Assembly (NCBI GenBank): GCA_040508085.1
Contig: JBEVNO010000058.1
Span: forward strand, 1-64,000
DNA: 64,000 bases
Direction of reading: 5' to 3'
From: ZC4RG30 sp040508085
GTDB taxonomy: Bacteria; Pseudomonadota; Gammaproteobacteria; Steroidobacterales; Steroidobacteraceae
The translations under genes and the position numbers were made by a program. The number at the start of each line of letters is the position of its first letter. Positions within the stretch are counted from its first letter, which is position 1. The notes beneath the pieces are model-generated. The model was not told where the DNA came from. It saw only the letters and a program-made list of their open reading frames with translations, and searched no databases. This document shows positions 44,185 to 52,251 of the stretch, one piece after another.

Positions 44185-44254
44185 GAGTCCGTACTTCCGA
44201 TGGCGCGCCAGCCCGGCGACGCGGATCACGGATACTACCGGGCGGCGGGAGCGG

Positions 44255-46033
44255 CTACCACTTCAATCCCTGGATGGTCTTGTCCCGCTGGGCCAGCGTC
44301 CACTGGGCGTGTTCGGCCAGGCAGGCCTGTCCCAGCGAGCGCAGCACGTCCAGCTTGCCGTCCTCGGTGGGCGCCGCGCGCAGCTCGCGCAGGGCATGCC
44401 CGAACAGCGTGTGCATGTAGCGGTATTGGCGGATCAGCGTGCGGTCCGCGCGTTCACCCAGATAGACCTCGAAGATGCCGGCATAAACCGTCAGCAGCGC
44501 CAGCGACCACAGCAGCACATGGCGCGGGCCTTCGGGCAGCAGGTGATAGCCAGCCAGCGACAGCAATATGTCCAGCAGGAAGGTCAGCGCCAGCAGCAAC
44601 CCCATCACCAGCAGCACGCGGTCGATGCGCTCGGAGGCATGCAGGCGGTGGTTGAGTTGTTGGGAGCGCAAACCATAGTAGTGCAGCTGGCCGCCCTTGC
44701 CGGCGGGCGTGTCATCGCCGATCCAGCTGGTGGTGACCTCGGCCATGCCCGCCTGCGAGGGCAGCTGCGGATGCGTGGCCAGGCGCACGTTCACCGCGCG
44801 CATGGCGGCGCGGATCCACTCAAGGTCGGTGTCCTGCTTCTGCAGGAAGCTTTCATGCGCGAAGGCGCCGGCAAAGCGATGCCGCACGCCGGTGATCTCC
44901 CAGTAATAGTCCACGCGCAGCGCCTCGGCCAGCGCGCGGTAATCCAGATACTTGCGATGCCAGCTGCGGCGCTGCGCGGCAGTGGCATGCACGCGGCCGG
45001 CCAGGAAGATGGCCAGCACCGCGCAGATCAGCCCGAGGCCGACCAGACCTTCGGACTGGTGCTTGAAGGCGATCAGCAGCGTCGCCATCGCAGCCCACAA
45101 TGAATAGCGCACCTTGATGGCACGCAGGAAATCCTGGCGGAAGGCGCTGCCGAGGTAATCCGCCTGCACGAACAGCTGGTTCAGCAGCCCAAGTTTGGGC
45201 GCTGCAGCGGCGCGCTCGGGTGGCAGCAGCGGCCAGCTGCGCGTGGCGATGCCCTCGCTGGCGGCGCGGGAATCCTCGTTGAATTCAGCGGTGCGCGTCA
45301 GCAGGCGCCGCAGGCCATGCGGCAGCTCGGCCCGGCTGGTCATGTCTTCGGCGCTGTGCCCGCTGAAGCCCGGCACTTCAAGTTCAGGCACCGGGCCGCT
45401 GGTCGCGGCATGCGAGGCGCGCGCGCAGCGGATCTCGAACATCAAGTCGTTGTCGCGGGTGTCGAGCAGCACATCCTTCTGCAGCGGCGCCTGATCCTGC
45501 GTCAGCATCATGCCGCGGCGGCGGAACTCGACCACGCGCGCGGTGCCGGCGCGATGCGCCGTGGGCTTGCCATCCCACACCGCCACCAGCAGCGAGCAGC
45601 AGCGCGCCATCAGCAACGCGGCACGCTGGTGCTGTCCATCGCGCTGCGGGCCGCTGGTGCCGAGGGACTCCCGCGTCACGCCGTCGGGCAGTGGTATCTC
45701 CAGCCGCTCGGCCTTCGCCATCACGCGGTCGAACTGCGCGCGGGCCTCCTCGGAAAGCAGGTCCGCGCGGCACACATCTTCGGGAAAGCTGAGCATGGCC
45801 AGCACATCCAGGCCCATGTCCATGGCGACGTCGGCCACCAGCAGGTCGGCGCCGTCGGCCATGGAACACAGCAGCTGGATGCGCACACCTGCATGCGCCG
45901 CCAGCAACTGCTGCAGCAGCGCGGTGACCGCAAGGCGGATCGCCGGAACCTGCTGTGGCAGCAGGTCGCGATGGCCGGTGACGCCGACCACGAAAGGAAT
46001 CTCGTACAAAGGCTGCGCCGCGGCCGGTCCCAT
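44255..46033 (-). CDS. SLOG-domain protein with four membrane helices (SLATT-like)
   Basis: 592 aa from ATG at 46033; GTG at 46090 would add 19 residues. Residues 14-175 form a SLOG-like Rossmannoid nucleotide-binding domain: FVVGVTGHRDL, LLCSMADGADLLVADVAMDMGLDVLAMLSFPEDVC and ARCCSLLVAVWDGKP...GTARVVEF. Two hairpins of membrane helices follow, at about 309-345 and 472-523, each continued by a helix typical of SLATT effectors (HRKYLDYRALAEALRVDYYWEITG; GERADRTLIRQYRYMHTLFG). SLOG domains sense nucleotide-derived ligands, and SLATT 2TM modules are proposed pore-type effectors. The downstream gene is a TIR protein. The function is not established; no close named homologue is recognised. Confidence 0.75.
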   Translation of the reverse strand: MGPAAAQPLYEIPFVVGVTGHRDLLPQQVPAIRLAVTALLQQLLAAHAGVRIQLLCSMADGADLLVADVAMDMGLDVLAMLSFPEDVCRADLLSEEARAQFDRVMAKAERLEIPLPDGVTRESLGTSGPQRDGQHQRAALLMARCCSLLVAVWDGKPTAHRAGTARVVEFRRRGMMLTQDQAPLQKDVLLDTRDNDLMFEIRCARASHAATSGPVPELEVPGFSGHSAEDMTSRAELPHGLRRLLTRTAEFNEDSRAASEGIATRSWPLLPPERAAAAPKLGLLNQLFVQADYLGSAFRQDFLRAIKVRYSLWAAMATLLIAFKHQSEGLVGLGLICAVLAIFLAGRVHATAAQRRSWHRKYLDYRALAEALRVDYYWEITGVRHRFAGAFAHESFLQKQDTDLEWIRAAMRAVNVRLATHPQLPSQAGMAEVTTSWIGDDTPAGKGGQLHYYGLRSQQLNHRLHASERIDRVLLVMGLLLALTFLLDILLSLAGYHLLPEGPRHVLLWSLALLTVYAGIFEVYLGERADRTLIRQYRYMHTLFGHALRELRAAPTEDGKLDVLRSLGQACLAEHAQWTLAQRDKTIQGLKW

Positions 46034-46055
46034 GGAAGTGCCCACTGTAGCCCCT

Positions 46056-46072
46056 AGTGTACTGGTTACACT
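46056..46072. promoter_or_regulatory. Inverted repeat AGTGTA-N5-TACACT upstream of the SLOG/TIR operon
   Basis: Perfect 6-bp arms at 46056-46061 and 46067-46072 with a 5-bp spacer, 22 bases before the SLOG gene ATG on the minus strand. The arm overlaps TACACT, which could serve as its -10. It has the shape of a repressor operator in the divergent gap with the PEBP gene. If transcription starts here, the upstream GTG start for the SLOG protein is excluded. Confidence 0.4.
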
Positions 46073-46158
46073 GCGGGTGGAGTCGGCCACCGCTATATCC
46101 GGTCCGGATCAGCGGTGCTAGGCTCGCGGTTCATATCAACAATTTCGGGGGTTCCACC

Positions 46159-46845
46159 ATGAAGAAAGGATTCAAGGCAGCGGCTGTGTCGCTGTTGTTT
46201 GCCACGATGGGCGCAGGCTCTGCCTTCGCGCAGCCCGCACCGGCACCTGCTGCCGCACCCGCGGCGCCGGGTGCACCGGCGGCCCCCGCGGCGCCGCGGC
46301 CGGGCGGTGGTCTGGTTCCGCTGCTCATCGAGAGCAATGCCTTCGCCGATGGCGGCATCGTGCCGCTGAAGTTCTCGTTCTACGGCGGCAGCACGCAGCC
46401 GGATTTCAAGATCAGCAATGCGCCGCCCACCGCGCAGACCATCGCCATCATCCTGCACGACCTCGACGTCGCCATGGGTGGCAGCACCGACGACGTGCTG
46501 CACTGGGTGGCCTGGAACATTCCGGTGACGCAGCCGGTGACGCAGATGCAGGAAGGCAAGCTGCCCGAGGGCGCAGTGCATGGCCGCGGTGCGCGCGGCA
46601 ATTCGTACATGGGCATGGGCGCGCCGAATGGTCCGCGCTACCACCACTATGTATTCGAGTTCTATGCGCTCAATGCCAAGCTCGACCTGCCTGCCACTGC
46701 CAGCCGCGCCGAGCTGCTCGAGGCCATGAAGGGCAAGGTGGTCGGCAAGGCCGCCTACGTGGGCCGCTTCCGCAACGACACCAACGCGCCGATGCCCGCC
46801 GGTCCGCCGCGTCCCGCCGCGCCCCCCGCCGCCGCCCCGCACTAA
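46159..46845 (+). CDS. YbhB/YbcL-type phosphatidylethanolamine-binding protein, exported
   Basis: 228 aa. A signal peptide (KGFKAAAVSLLFATMGAGSAFA) and an Ala/Pro linker are followed by a PEBP fold from about 45 to 210: AIILHDLDVAMGGSTDDVLHWVAWNIP (ligand-pocket region with the D-x-D and H-W elements), EGAVHGRGARGNSYMGMGAP and GPRYHHYVFEFYALNA. The C-terminus is another Pro/Ala tail. Bacterial members are periplasmic with poorly known ligands. It is divergent from the SLOG gene (125 bp) and converges with the desaturase gene across the palindromic repeats. Confidence 0.9.
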   Translation: MKKGFKAAAVSLLFATMGAGSAFAQPAPAPAAAPAAPGAPAAPAAPRPGGGLVPLLIESNAFADGGIVPLKFSFYGGSTQPDFKISNAPPTAQTIAIILHDLDVAMGGSTDDVLHWVAWNIPVTQPVTQMQEGKLPEGAVHGRGARGNSYMGMGAPNGPRYHHYVFEFYALNAKLDLPATASRAELLEAMKGKVVGKAAYVGRFRNDTNAPMPAGPPRPAAPPAAAPH

Positions 46846-46851
46846 CAAAAA

Positions 46852-46925
46852 GGGGTCAGATCTATTTGATCTGACCCCACTTGCTGAAGCCGGGACACCG
46901 GGGTCAGATAAATAGATCTGACCCC
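46852..46925. repeat. Two inverted copies of a palindromic repeat (REP/BIME-like)
   Basis: The first copy, 46852-46878, is an 11-bp perfect stem GGGGTCAGATC with loop TATTT. The second, 46900-46925, has a 10-bp stem GGGGTCAGAT with an AAATAG-type loop and is nearly the reverse complement of the first. They are separated by 21 bp between the stops of the convergent PEBP and desaturase genes. As a pair they look like a dispersed palindromic element and could also act as a bidirectional terminator, each hairpin being flanked by A/T runs. Confidence 0.75.
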
Positions 46926-46931
46926 ATTTTC

Positions 46932-47915
46932 TTACAGGGCCTGAAGGCCGGCGGCGTGGGCTTGCATGGCGGCGGGGTTCTTGCGGGAGGCCAGCAGCTC
47001 GGTCAGCTGCTGTGGGGATTCCGGCCCGCGGCGCAGCGCATCCAGGTATACCGCGATATAGCTCTTATCCACCGGCGCCCCGCTGGCGATGATCTGCGGC
47101 TCGATCAGCCGATGCAGCTCCTGCAGGTTGTACCAGGGCACCGTCGGGTAGACATGGTGGCCGATATGCCAGTTGATGTTGTTCCAGAAGAATGACGTGA
47201 GCGGGTTCGAGGTCACCGTGCGCGTGCCCGCCATCTGCCCGGCATTCCACGGCGTGCCGTAATGCTCGGCCACGAAGCGCATCGAATTCAGCAGCGACAG
47301 CACCATCACCGGCCACAGCCACAGCGCCAGCGCCTCACCCAGCTTGTCGTGCGCGGCAGCCGCGCTGAGCACCCACCAGTAAACGCCGACCTTCAACGCG
47401 GTCTCGAAGATCTGGATCGCCCATTCGCGCCGCCCGAACTTCTGGAACGGATAGATGAAATTGAAATGGATGAAGCTCAGCACGCCGCCGATCAGCGCGT
47501 AGGCATAGAAGGTGAGGAAATCAAGGAAGCCGCGCCTGCCCATCGTGAACGCATCCGGGTCACGCGGTGAGCGGTTGTGCCGGTGATGCTCGACATGGTC
47601 TTCCTTGAAGGCCACGAAGGTCGCGAAGATGGGCAGCATGCACAGGATGCCGAAGGCCCAGTTCGCCGCCTTGCTGCGGAACAAGGTGTGGTGCAGGGCG
47701 TCGTGCATGAACGTGACCATGCTCATCCACAGGAAGCCCATGGCAATGTAGGCGGTCCATTCGATGCCGGGGGAGTCCGCGTACCACGCGGTGTAGCCGA
47801 ACCCGACCATGAGAGCCACGAACAGCGGGATCTTGGTGAGGTTGGGCAGCAGCCTGAACTGGCGCAGGCGGTCGAGATCGCTGCGGGCGATCTGAATCGG
47901 GGCAGGGCGGGACAT
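46932..47915 (-). CDS. Membrane fatty acid desaturase
   Basis: 327 aa from ATG at 47915 (upstream frames lack homology). The three histidine boxes of di-iron membrane desaturases are present: HDALHH at 71-76, HVEHHRH at 107-113 and NWHIGHH at 248-254, separated by hydrophobic helices. They bind two irons and introduce a double bond (or hydroxyl) into an acyl chain or carotenoid. The exact substrate cannot be assigned. It is divergent from msrA across about 140 bp. Confidence 0.92.
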   Translation of the reverse strand: MSRPAPIQIARSDLDRLRQFRLLPNLTKIPLFVALMVGFGYTAWYADSPGIEWTAYIAMGFLWMSMVTFMHDALHHTLFRSKAANWAFGILCMLPIFATFVAFKEDHVEHHRHNRSPRDPDAFTMGRRGFLDFLTFYAYALIGGVLSFIHFNFIYPFQKFGRREWAIQIFETALKVGVYWWVLSAAAAHDKLGEALALWLWPVMVLSLLNSMRFVAEHYGTPWNAGQMAGTRTVTSNPLTSFFWNNINWHIGHHVYPTVPWYNLQELHRLIEPQIIASGAPVDKSYIAVYLDALRRGPESPQQLTELLASRKNPAAMQAHAAGLQAL

Positions 47916-48055
47916 GGGCGTATAGACCTTTTTTGCCCCGCACGGGGTACTTGCCGACCTTAACACGGCCTTTTGTAGGAATACTCTGACTTCCCGCCTT
48001 CGCCCCGCCCTGAGGGGCTTGCGCTCCGGAAACCGGAATGACTTAAGGTGTGACC

Positions 48056-48562
48056 ATGACAACAGAACGCGCCATCCTCGCCGGCGGCTGCTTCTGGGGC
48101 ATGCAGGATCTGATCCGCAAGCGCCCTGGAGTGATCAGCACGCGTGTCGGCTATTCCGGCGGTGACGTGAAGAACGCCACCTATCGCAACCACGGTACCC
48201 ATGCAGAGGCCATCGAGATCATCTTCGACCCGGCCCGCACCAGCTACCGGTCGCTGCTGGAGTTCTTTTTCCAGATCCACGATCCCACCACCCGCGACCG
48301 CCAGGGCAATGACCTGGGGGCGAGCTACCGCTCGGCCATCTATTACACCAGCGAAGCCCAGCGGGAGACGGCCGAGGACACCATCGACGATGTGAACGCC
48401 TCGAAACTCTGGCCGGGCAAGGTGGTCACCCAGCTGGAGCCGGCTGGAGACTTCTGGGAGGCGGAGCCGGAGCACCAGGATTACCTGGAGCGGCTGCCCA
48501 ACGGCTACACCTGCCATTTCCCGCGCCCGGAGTGGAAGCTCCCACAAAAAAAGCCGGCCTAG
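48056..48562 (+). CDS. msrA: Peptide methionine (S)-S-oxide reductase MsrA
   Basis: 168 aa from ATG at 48056 (AAGG upstream; GTG at 48050 would add two residues). The catalytic motif G-C-F-W-G has Cys12, and the family sequence continues GVISTRVGYSGGDVKNATYRNHGTHAEAIEIIFDP. It reduces S-methionine sulfoxide in oxidised proteins using thioredoxin. The C-terminus (PRPEWKLPQKKPA) lacks the extra resolving Cys of some forms. The terminator hairpin begins within its last codons. Confidence 0.95.
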   Translation: MTTERAILAGGCFWGMQDLIRKRPGVISTRVGYSGGDVKNATYRNHGTHAEAIEIIFDPARTSYRSLLEFFFQIHDPTTRDRQGNDLGASYRSAIYYTSEAQRETAEDTIDDVNASKLWPGKVVTQLEPAGDFWEAEPEHQDYLERLPNGYTCHFPRPEWKLPQKKPA

Positions 48563-48573
48563 CAGCCGGCTTT
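48550..48573. terminator. Bidirectional rho-independent terminator
   Basis: AAAGCCGGC (48550-48558) pairs perfectly with GCCGGCTTT (48565-48573) around CTAGCA. The upstream A-run gives a T-run on the minus strand, so it should stop transcription of msrA and of the facing exonuclease gene. Confidence 0.75.
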
Positions 48574-48628
48574 GAATGCAGCCCGGGGAGTCCGGGCCAG
48601 GGGATCAATCCAGGGTCCGGCCGTAGCC

Positions 48629-49264
48629 TCAGGCAAATGCCATCAGCCCCGGCATGCCCTGCATCACCGGCAGCGACAGCTCCACGGCCGGCCGCTGCGT
48701 CATACGGCGCAGCATGCGCGGCGTCAGTTTCTCGGCCGGCTGCTGCGCGGCCAGGTCCGCGCCCAGGCGCAGCATCAGCGCCGCCGTCAGCTCGGCGTCC
48801 GCGCCCGCGCGATGCGCGGCGCCGGTGCGGGCCAGCCCCAGCGACCAGGCCAGCGTGGCCAGCGAATGCGTGGACAGGTGCGGATACACCCGGCGCGACA
48901 GCTGCATCGAGCAGATGAACGGGTCGAGCTGCAGGTCGAGCTCCAGGCGCCGGCACTCCGAACGCAGGAAGTTCTCGTCGACCCGGGCATTGTGGGCCAC
49001 CACCGCATCGTTGCCGATGAACGCCAGCAGCCGGCGCAGCACATGGCTCACCGGCGGCGCGCTGTCCACCATCTGCTGGTTGATGCCCGTGTATGCCGTG
49101 ATCGAGCGCGACACCTGGATGCCGCAGTTCACCAGCGACTGGAAGCGCTCGACCACGCCGCCCTGGTGGATGCGCACCGCACCCACTTCAGTGATGCGGT
49201 CGCCTTCCTCCGGTGACAGACCCGTGGTTTCGAAATCCAGGACAACGAGCGGCGAGGTGAACAT
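48629..49264 (-). CDS. DEDDh 3'-5' exonuclease (DnaQ/ExoX-like)
   Basis: 211 aa from ATG at 49264. Exo I motif VLDFETTG (Asp10, Glu12), Exo II Asp in VVAHNARVDENFL and Exo III H-x4-D in AAHRAGADAELT define a DEDDh exonuclease domain covering about 5-170, with a short C-terminal helical tail. Such stand-alone proteins resemble the proofreading epsilon subunit or ExoX and act in repair. It converges with msrA across the terminator. Confidence 0.9.
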   Translation of the reverse strand: MFTSPLVVLDFETTGLSPEEGDRITEVGAVRIHQGGVVERFQSLVNCGIQVSRSITAYTGINQQMVDSAPPVSHVLRRLLAFIGNDAVVAHNARVDENFLRSECRRLELDLQLDPFICSMQLSRRVYPHLSTHSLATLAWSLGLARTGAAHRAGADAELTAALMLRLGADLAAQQPAEKLTPRMLRRMTQRPAVELSLPVMQGMPGLMAFA

Positions 49265-49403
49265 GGCGGGTCTATCCGTTGAAGTGTTGCCACAAGTTAT
49301 CCGCCCGGCCCGCAGTGGCGGCAGTGACATGGCTCTCATCAGCTTGTGAGGAAACACCTACATACAAGGGAGTTGGGAGTCACTTCACATTATGTAAACG
49401 TGG

Positions 49404-50909
49404 TTACAGCCAATCGAGAGTGCGGCCTACGGCTTTCTGCCAGCGCGCATACAAGCCCGCGCGTTGCTCCTCCGCCATTGCCGGCAACCAGCGCCGCGCT
49501 TCGCTCCAGTTCGCGCGCAGTGCGTCCACGTCCGGCCAGAAGCCACTGGCCAGTCCCGCCGCATAAGCCGCGCCCAGTGCCGTGGTCTCGGTGACCCGCG
49601 GACACACCACCGGGCGCCCGAGCAGATCCGCCTGGAACTGCATCAGCAGCTGGTTCGCCACCATGCCGCCATCCACGCGCAGCTCGGGCAGCTCGATGCC
49701 GGCGTCGCGCTGCATGGATTCGAGCACCTCGCGCACCTGGTAGGCGGTTGCCTCCAGCGCCGCGCGGGCAATGTGCGCGCGCGTGGCGTAGCGGGTGAGG
49801 CCGAGCATCGCGCCCCGGGCGCCGGCATTCCAGTGCGGGGCATACAGGCCGGAAAAGGCGGGCACGAAATACACGCCGCCGTTGTCTTCCACCTGCCGCG
49901 CCAAGGCCTCGATCTGGTCGGAAGCCTCGATGATCTGCAGGCTGTCGCGCAGCCACTGCACCAGCGCGCCGGTGATGGCGATGGAGCCCTCCAGCGCATA
50001 GCGCGCCGGCTGGTCGCCGAAGCGGTAGGCAACGGTCGTCACCAGCCCCGCGCGAGAGGGCACGATGTCCTCGCCGGTGTTCATCAGCAGGAAGCAGCCG
50101 GTGCCGTAGGTGTTCTTCGCCTCGCCTGCGGCGAAGCAGGTCTGTCCCACCAGCGCGGCCTGCTGGTCACCCAGAATGCCGGCGATTGGAACACCCGCGA
50201 ATGAATCGACCCGGCATTCGCCAATCTGTGCGCTGGAAGAAACAATCCGCGGTAAAAGCGCGCGCGGGATACGCAGATCCCGCAGCAGCGAATCATCCCA
50301 GTCGAGCGTCGCCAGGCTCATCAGCTGGGTGCGGCTGGCATTGGTCACGTCGGTGACGTGCAGGCCGCCGGCCACGCCGCCGCTCAGGTTCCACACCAGC
50401 CAGCTGTCCATGGTGCCGAACAGCAGCTCGCCGCGTTCGGCCGCCAGCCGCGCGCCTGGCACGTGGTCGAGCAGCCATTGCAGCTTCAGCCCGCTGAAGT
50501 AGCTCGCCAGCGGCAGGCCGGTGAGGGCGCGGAAACGATCGCTGCCTCCGTCACGCGCGTATTGCATCGCCAGCGCCTCGACGCGCGTGTCCTGCCACAC
50601 CAGCGCGCGGTGCACCGGCTGCCCGGTGTGCCGGTTCCACAGCAGCGTGGTCTCGCGCTGGTTGGTGATGCCCAGCGCCGCGATGTCGCGGGCGGTGAGG
50701 TCACATGCGACCAGCACCTCGGCGAGGACAGCCTGCGTATTGCTCCATATCTCCAGCGCATCGTGTTCCACCCATCCCGGCTGCGGGTAGTGGTTGGCAT
50801 GCTCGCGCTGCGCCACGGCGATGATGTCGCCGCCGGTGTCGAACAGGATGCAACGGGTGCTGGTGGTACCTTGATCCAGCGCAGCAATGCGGCGGGGCGT
50901 GGGAGCCAT
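49404..50909 (-). CDS. glpK: Glycerol kinase
   Basis: 501 aa, the usual length. FGGY kinase motifs: IAALDQGTTSTRCILFD at the N-terminus, GWVEHDALEIW, GITNQRETTLLWNR, GDQQAALVGQ, GTGCFLLMNTG and the C-terminal DGGMVANQLLMQFQADLLGRPV. It phosphorylates glycerol to glycerol-3-phosphate. No glpF, glpD or glpR is seen here, so it stands alone. The 3' end is 139 bp from the exonuclease start; the yaeQ gene is 18 bp upstream on the same strand. Confidence 0.96.
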   Translation of the reverse strand: MAPTPRRIAALDQGTTSTRCILFDTGGDIIAVAQREHANHYPQPGWVEHDALEIWSNTQAVLAEVLVACDLTARDIAALGITNQRETTLLWNRHTGQPVHRALVWQDTRVEALAMQYARDGGSDRFRALTGLPLASYFSGLKLQWLLDHVPGARLAAERGELLFGTMDSWLVWNLSGGVAGGLHVTDVTNASRTQLMSLATLDWDDSLLRDLRIPRALLPRIVSSSAQIGECRVDSFAGVPIAGILGDQQAALVGQTCFAAGEAKNTYGTGCFLLMNTGEDIVPSRAGLVTTVAYRFGDQPARYALEGSIAITGALVQWLRDSLQIIEASDQIEALARQVEDNGGVYFVPAFSGLYAPHWNAGARGAMLGLTRYATRAHIARAALEATAYQVREVLESMQRDAGIELPELRVDGGMVANQLLMQFQADLLGRPVVCPRVTETTALGAAYAAGLASGFWPDVDALRANWSEARRWLPAMAEEQRAGLYARWQKAVGRTLDWL

Positions 50910-50927
50910 GCACCACTATATCGACGC

Positions 50928-51467
50928 TCAGGACAGGCTCAACCGCTGGATGCCGCCGGTCAGCGTCTGTGTCCCGAGCGATAGATAGATGGTCTGCTCG
51001 GATATCGACAACTCCAGCGGCATGCGCCGTTCGAGCTGCGCGGCGAAGGCTGTCAGCAACGGCGGGTCGATGGCGTGGATGGCGATCTCGTCACCCCGAT
51101 GGATGCGCTCACCCGCCAGCCGTGCCAGCCACGAGCCGGCATCCCTGGTGGGATACACCGCCACATGCGCCGCCGCCTTGGTCGCCTTGTGCAGCCGCGC
51201 GGCTTCCGGCGCGCCGATCTCGATCCAGCCCTGCAGCGCGCCGGTGAGATCGCGCACCGTGATGGCCGGCTCATCCGGGTCTGACAGCCCCTTCGAGAAG
51301 GCGATGCCCTCGGTGAATTCGAGGCAGTACGCCAGCAGCCGCGTCACCAGGTATTCGGCGGATTCCGAAGGATGGCGCGCCAGCCGCAGCTCCAGCGTCT
51401 CGTAGATGGCGCGATCCACATGCGCGAGCTGCACATTGAAGACATGGATGGTGGCTCCGAGTGCCAA
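50928..51467 (-). CDS. yaeQ: YaeQ family protein (PD-(D/E)XK-like fold)
   Basis: 179 aa from TTG at 51467, chosen because AGGA lies seven bases upstream and the family starts M-A-L-G-A-T-I-H exactly there. The body has DRAIYETLELRLARHPSESAEYLVTRLLAYCLEFTEGIAFSKGLSDPDEPAI, DLTGALQGWIEIGAPEAARLHKA and the C-terminal LSISEQTIYLSLG. YaeQ folds like a nuclease and is conserved in proteobacteria, with an uncertain role once linked to RfaH compensation. It is probably co-transcribed with glpK and divergent from sodC. Confidence 0.92.
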   Translation of the reverse strand: MALGATIHVFNVQLAHVDRAIYETLELRLARHPSESAEYLVTRLLAYCLEFTEGIAFSKGLSDPDEPAITVRDLTGALQGWIEIGAPEAARLHKATKAAAHVAVYPTRDAGSWLARLAGERIHRGDEIAIHAIDPPLLTAFAAQLERRMPLELSISEQTIYLSLGTQTLTGGIQRLSLS

Positions 51468-51611
51468 GTTGATTTCCTGCTGCGCCGGGGCGCCGAGCAT
51501 ACGCCTCCGGCGTAGGAGCATCCCTACGAAGCAGGCGCAGGCCGGCCACTGCCCGTGCGCCATGCGGCGGGGCAGACTGCCAACCCGCCAGGAATCCATG
51601 AAGGATCGCCC

Positions 51612-52241
51612 ATGAAAGCCCATGCCCTGACAGTGCTGCTCCCGTTCGCCCTGCTGGCCGCGTGCAACCGCGCCGAGCCACCGGCCGCCGCCACGCCGCC
51701 CGTGACCACCTCCGCGGCTGAACCCGCGCCGCCCGCCACCGCCACTGCGGAAGTCACCGAAGGTGCCGCCCCCGTGGCCGTCGAGACTCCGGGCACCACC
51801 ATGGCCCAGGCCGTGCTCGCCAGCGCCTCCGGCAGCAAGGTGGCCGGGCAGCTGAACCTCACCGTGGGCGCGAGTGGCGTGGTGGTGGCCGGCGAACTCA
51901 GCGGCCTGACCCCGAACACCGTGCATGGTTTCCATGTGCACGAGAACGGCGATTGCTCGGCACCGGATGCCTCCAGCGCCGGCGCCCATTTCAACCCCGG
52001 CCATGCCGCGCACGGCGGGCCCGAGACTGCGGCCAAGCATCTGGGTGACATCCCCAATGTGCAGTCCGACGCCAAGGGCAACGCCGTGGTCAATGCCACC
52101 ATCAGTGGCGCTACGCTGCGCGATGGCGGCGCCAATGATGTGTTCGGCAAGGCGGTAGTGGTGCACGCCAAGCGCGATGACTACAAGACCCAGCCCTCGG
52201 GCGATTCGGGCGACCGCATCGCCTGCGGTGTGGTGCGCTAG
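51612..52241 (+). CDS. sodC: Cu-Zn superoxide dismutase, lipoprotein
   Basis: 209 aa. Signal peptide with lipobox L-A-A-C (Cys18) and a long Ala/Pro/Thr linker (about 20-65) tethering the catalytic domain to a membrane. Copper ligands are His108, His110, His126 and His185; zinc ligands His126, His134, His143 and Asp146; Cys115-Cys205 can form the conserved disulfide. It removes superoxide in the periplasm. It is convergent with the ParA gene (10 bp). Confidence 0.95.
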   Translation: MKAHALTVLLPFALLAACNRAEPPAAATPPVTTSAAEPAPPATATAEVTEGAAPVAVETPGTTMAQAVLASASGSKVAGQLNLTVGASGVVVAGELSGLTPNTVHGFHVHENGDCSAPDASSAGAHFNPGHAAHGGPETAAKHLGDIPNVQSDAKGNAVVNATISGATLRDGGANDVFGKAVVVHAKRDDYKTQPSGDSGDRIACGVVR

Positions 52242-52251
52242 GCGCTGAGCC

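Noticed and set aside
42044..46158. The SLOG/TIR pair as a recently acquired island
   Set aside because: I saw no direct repeats, tRNA, integrase or clear composition shift around it; transfer cannot be claimed.
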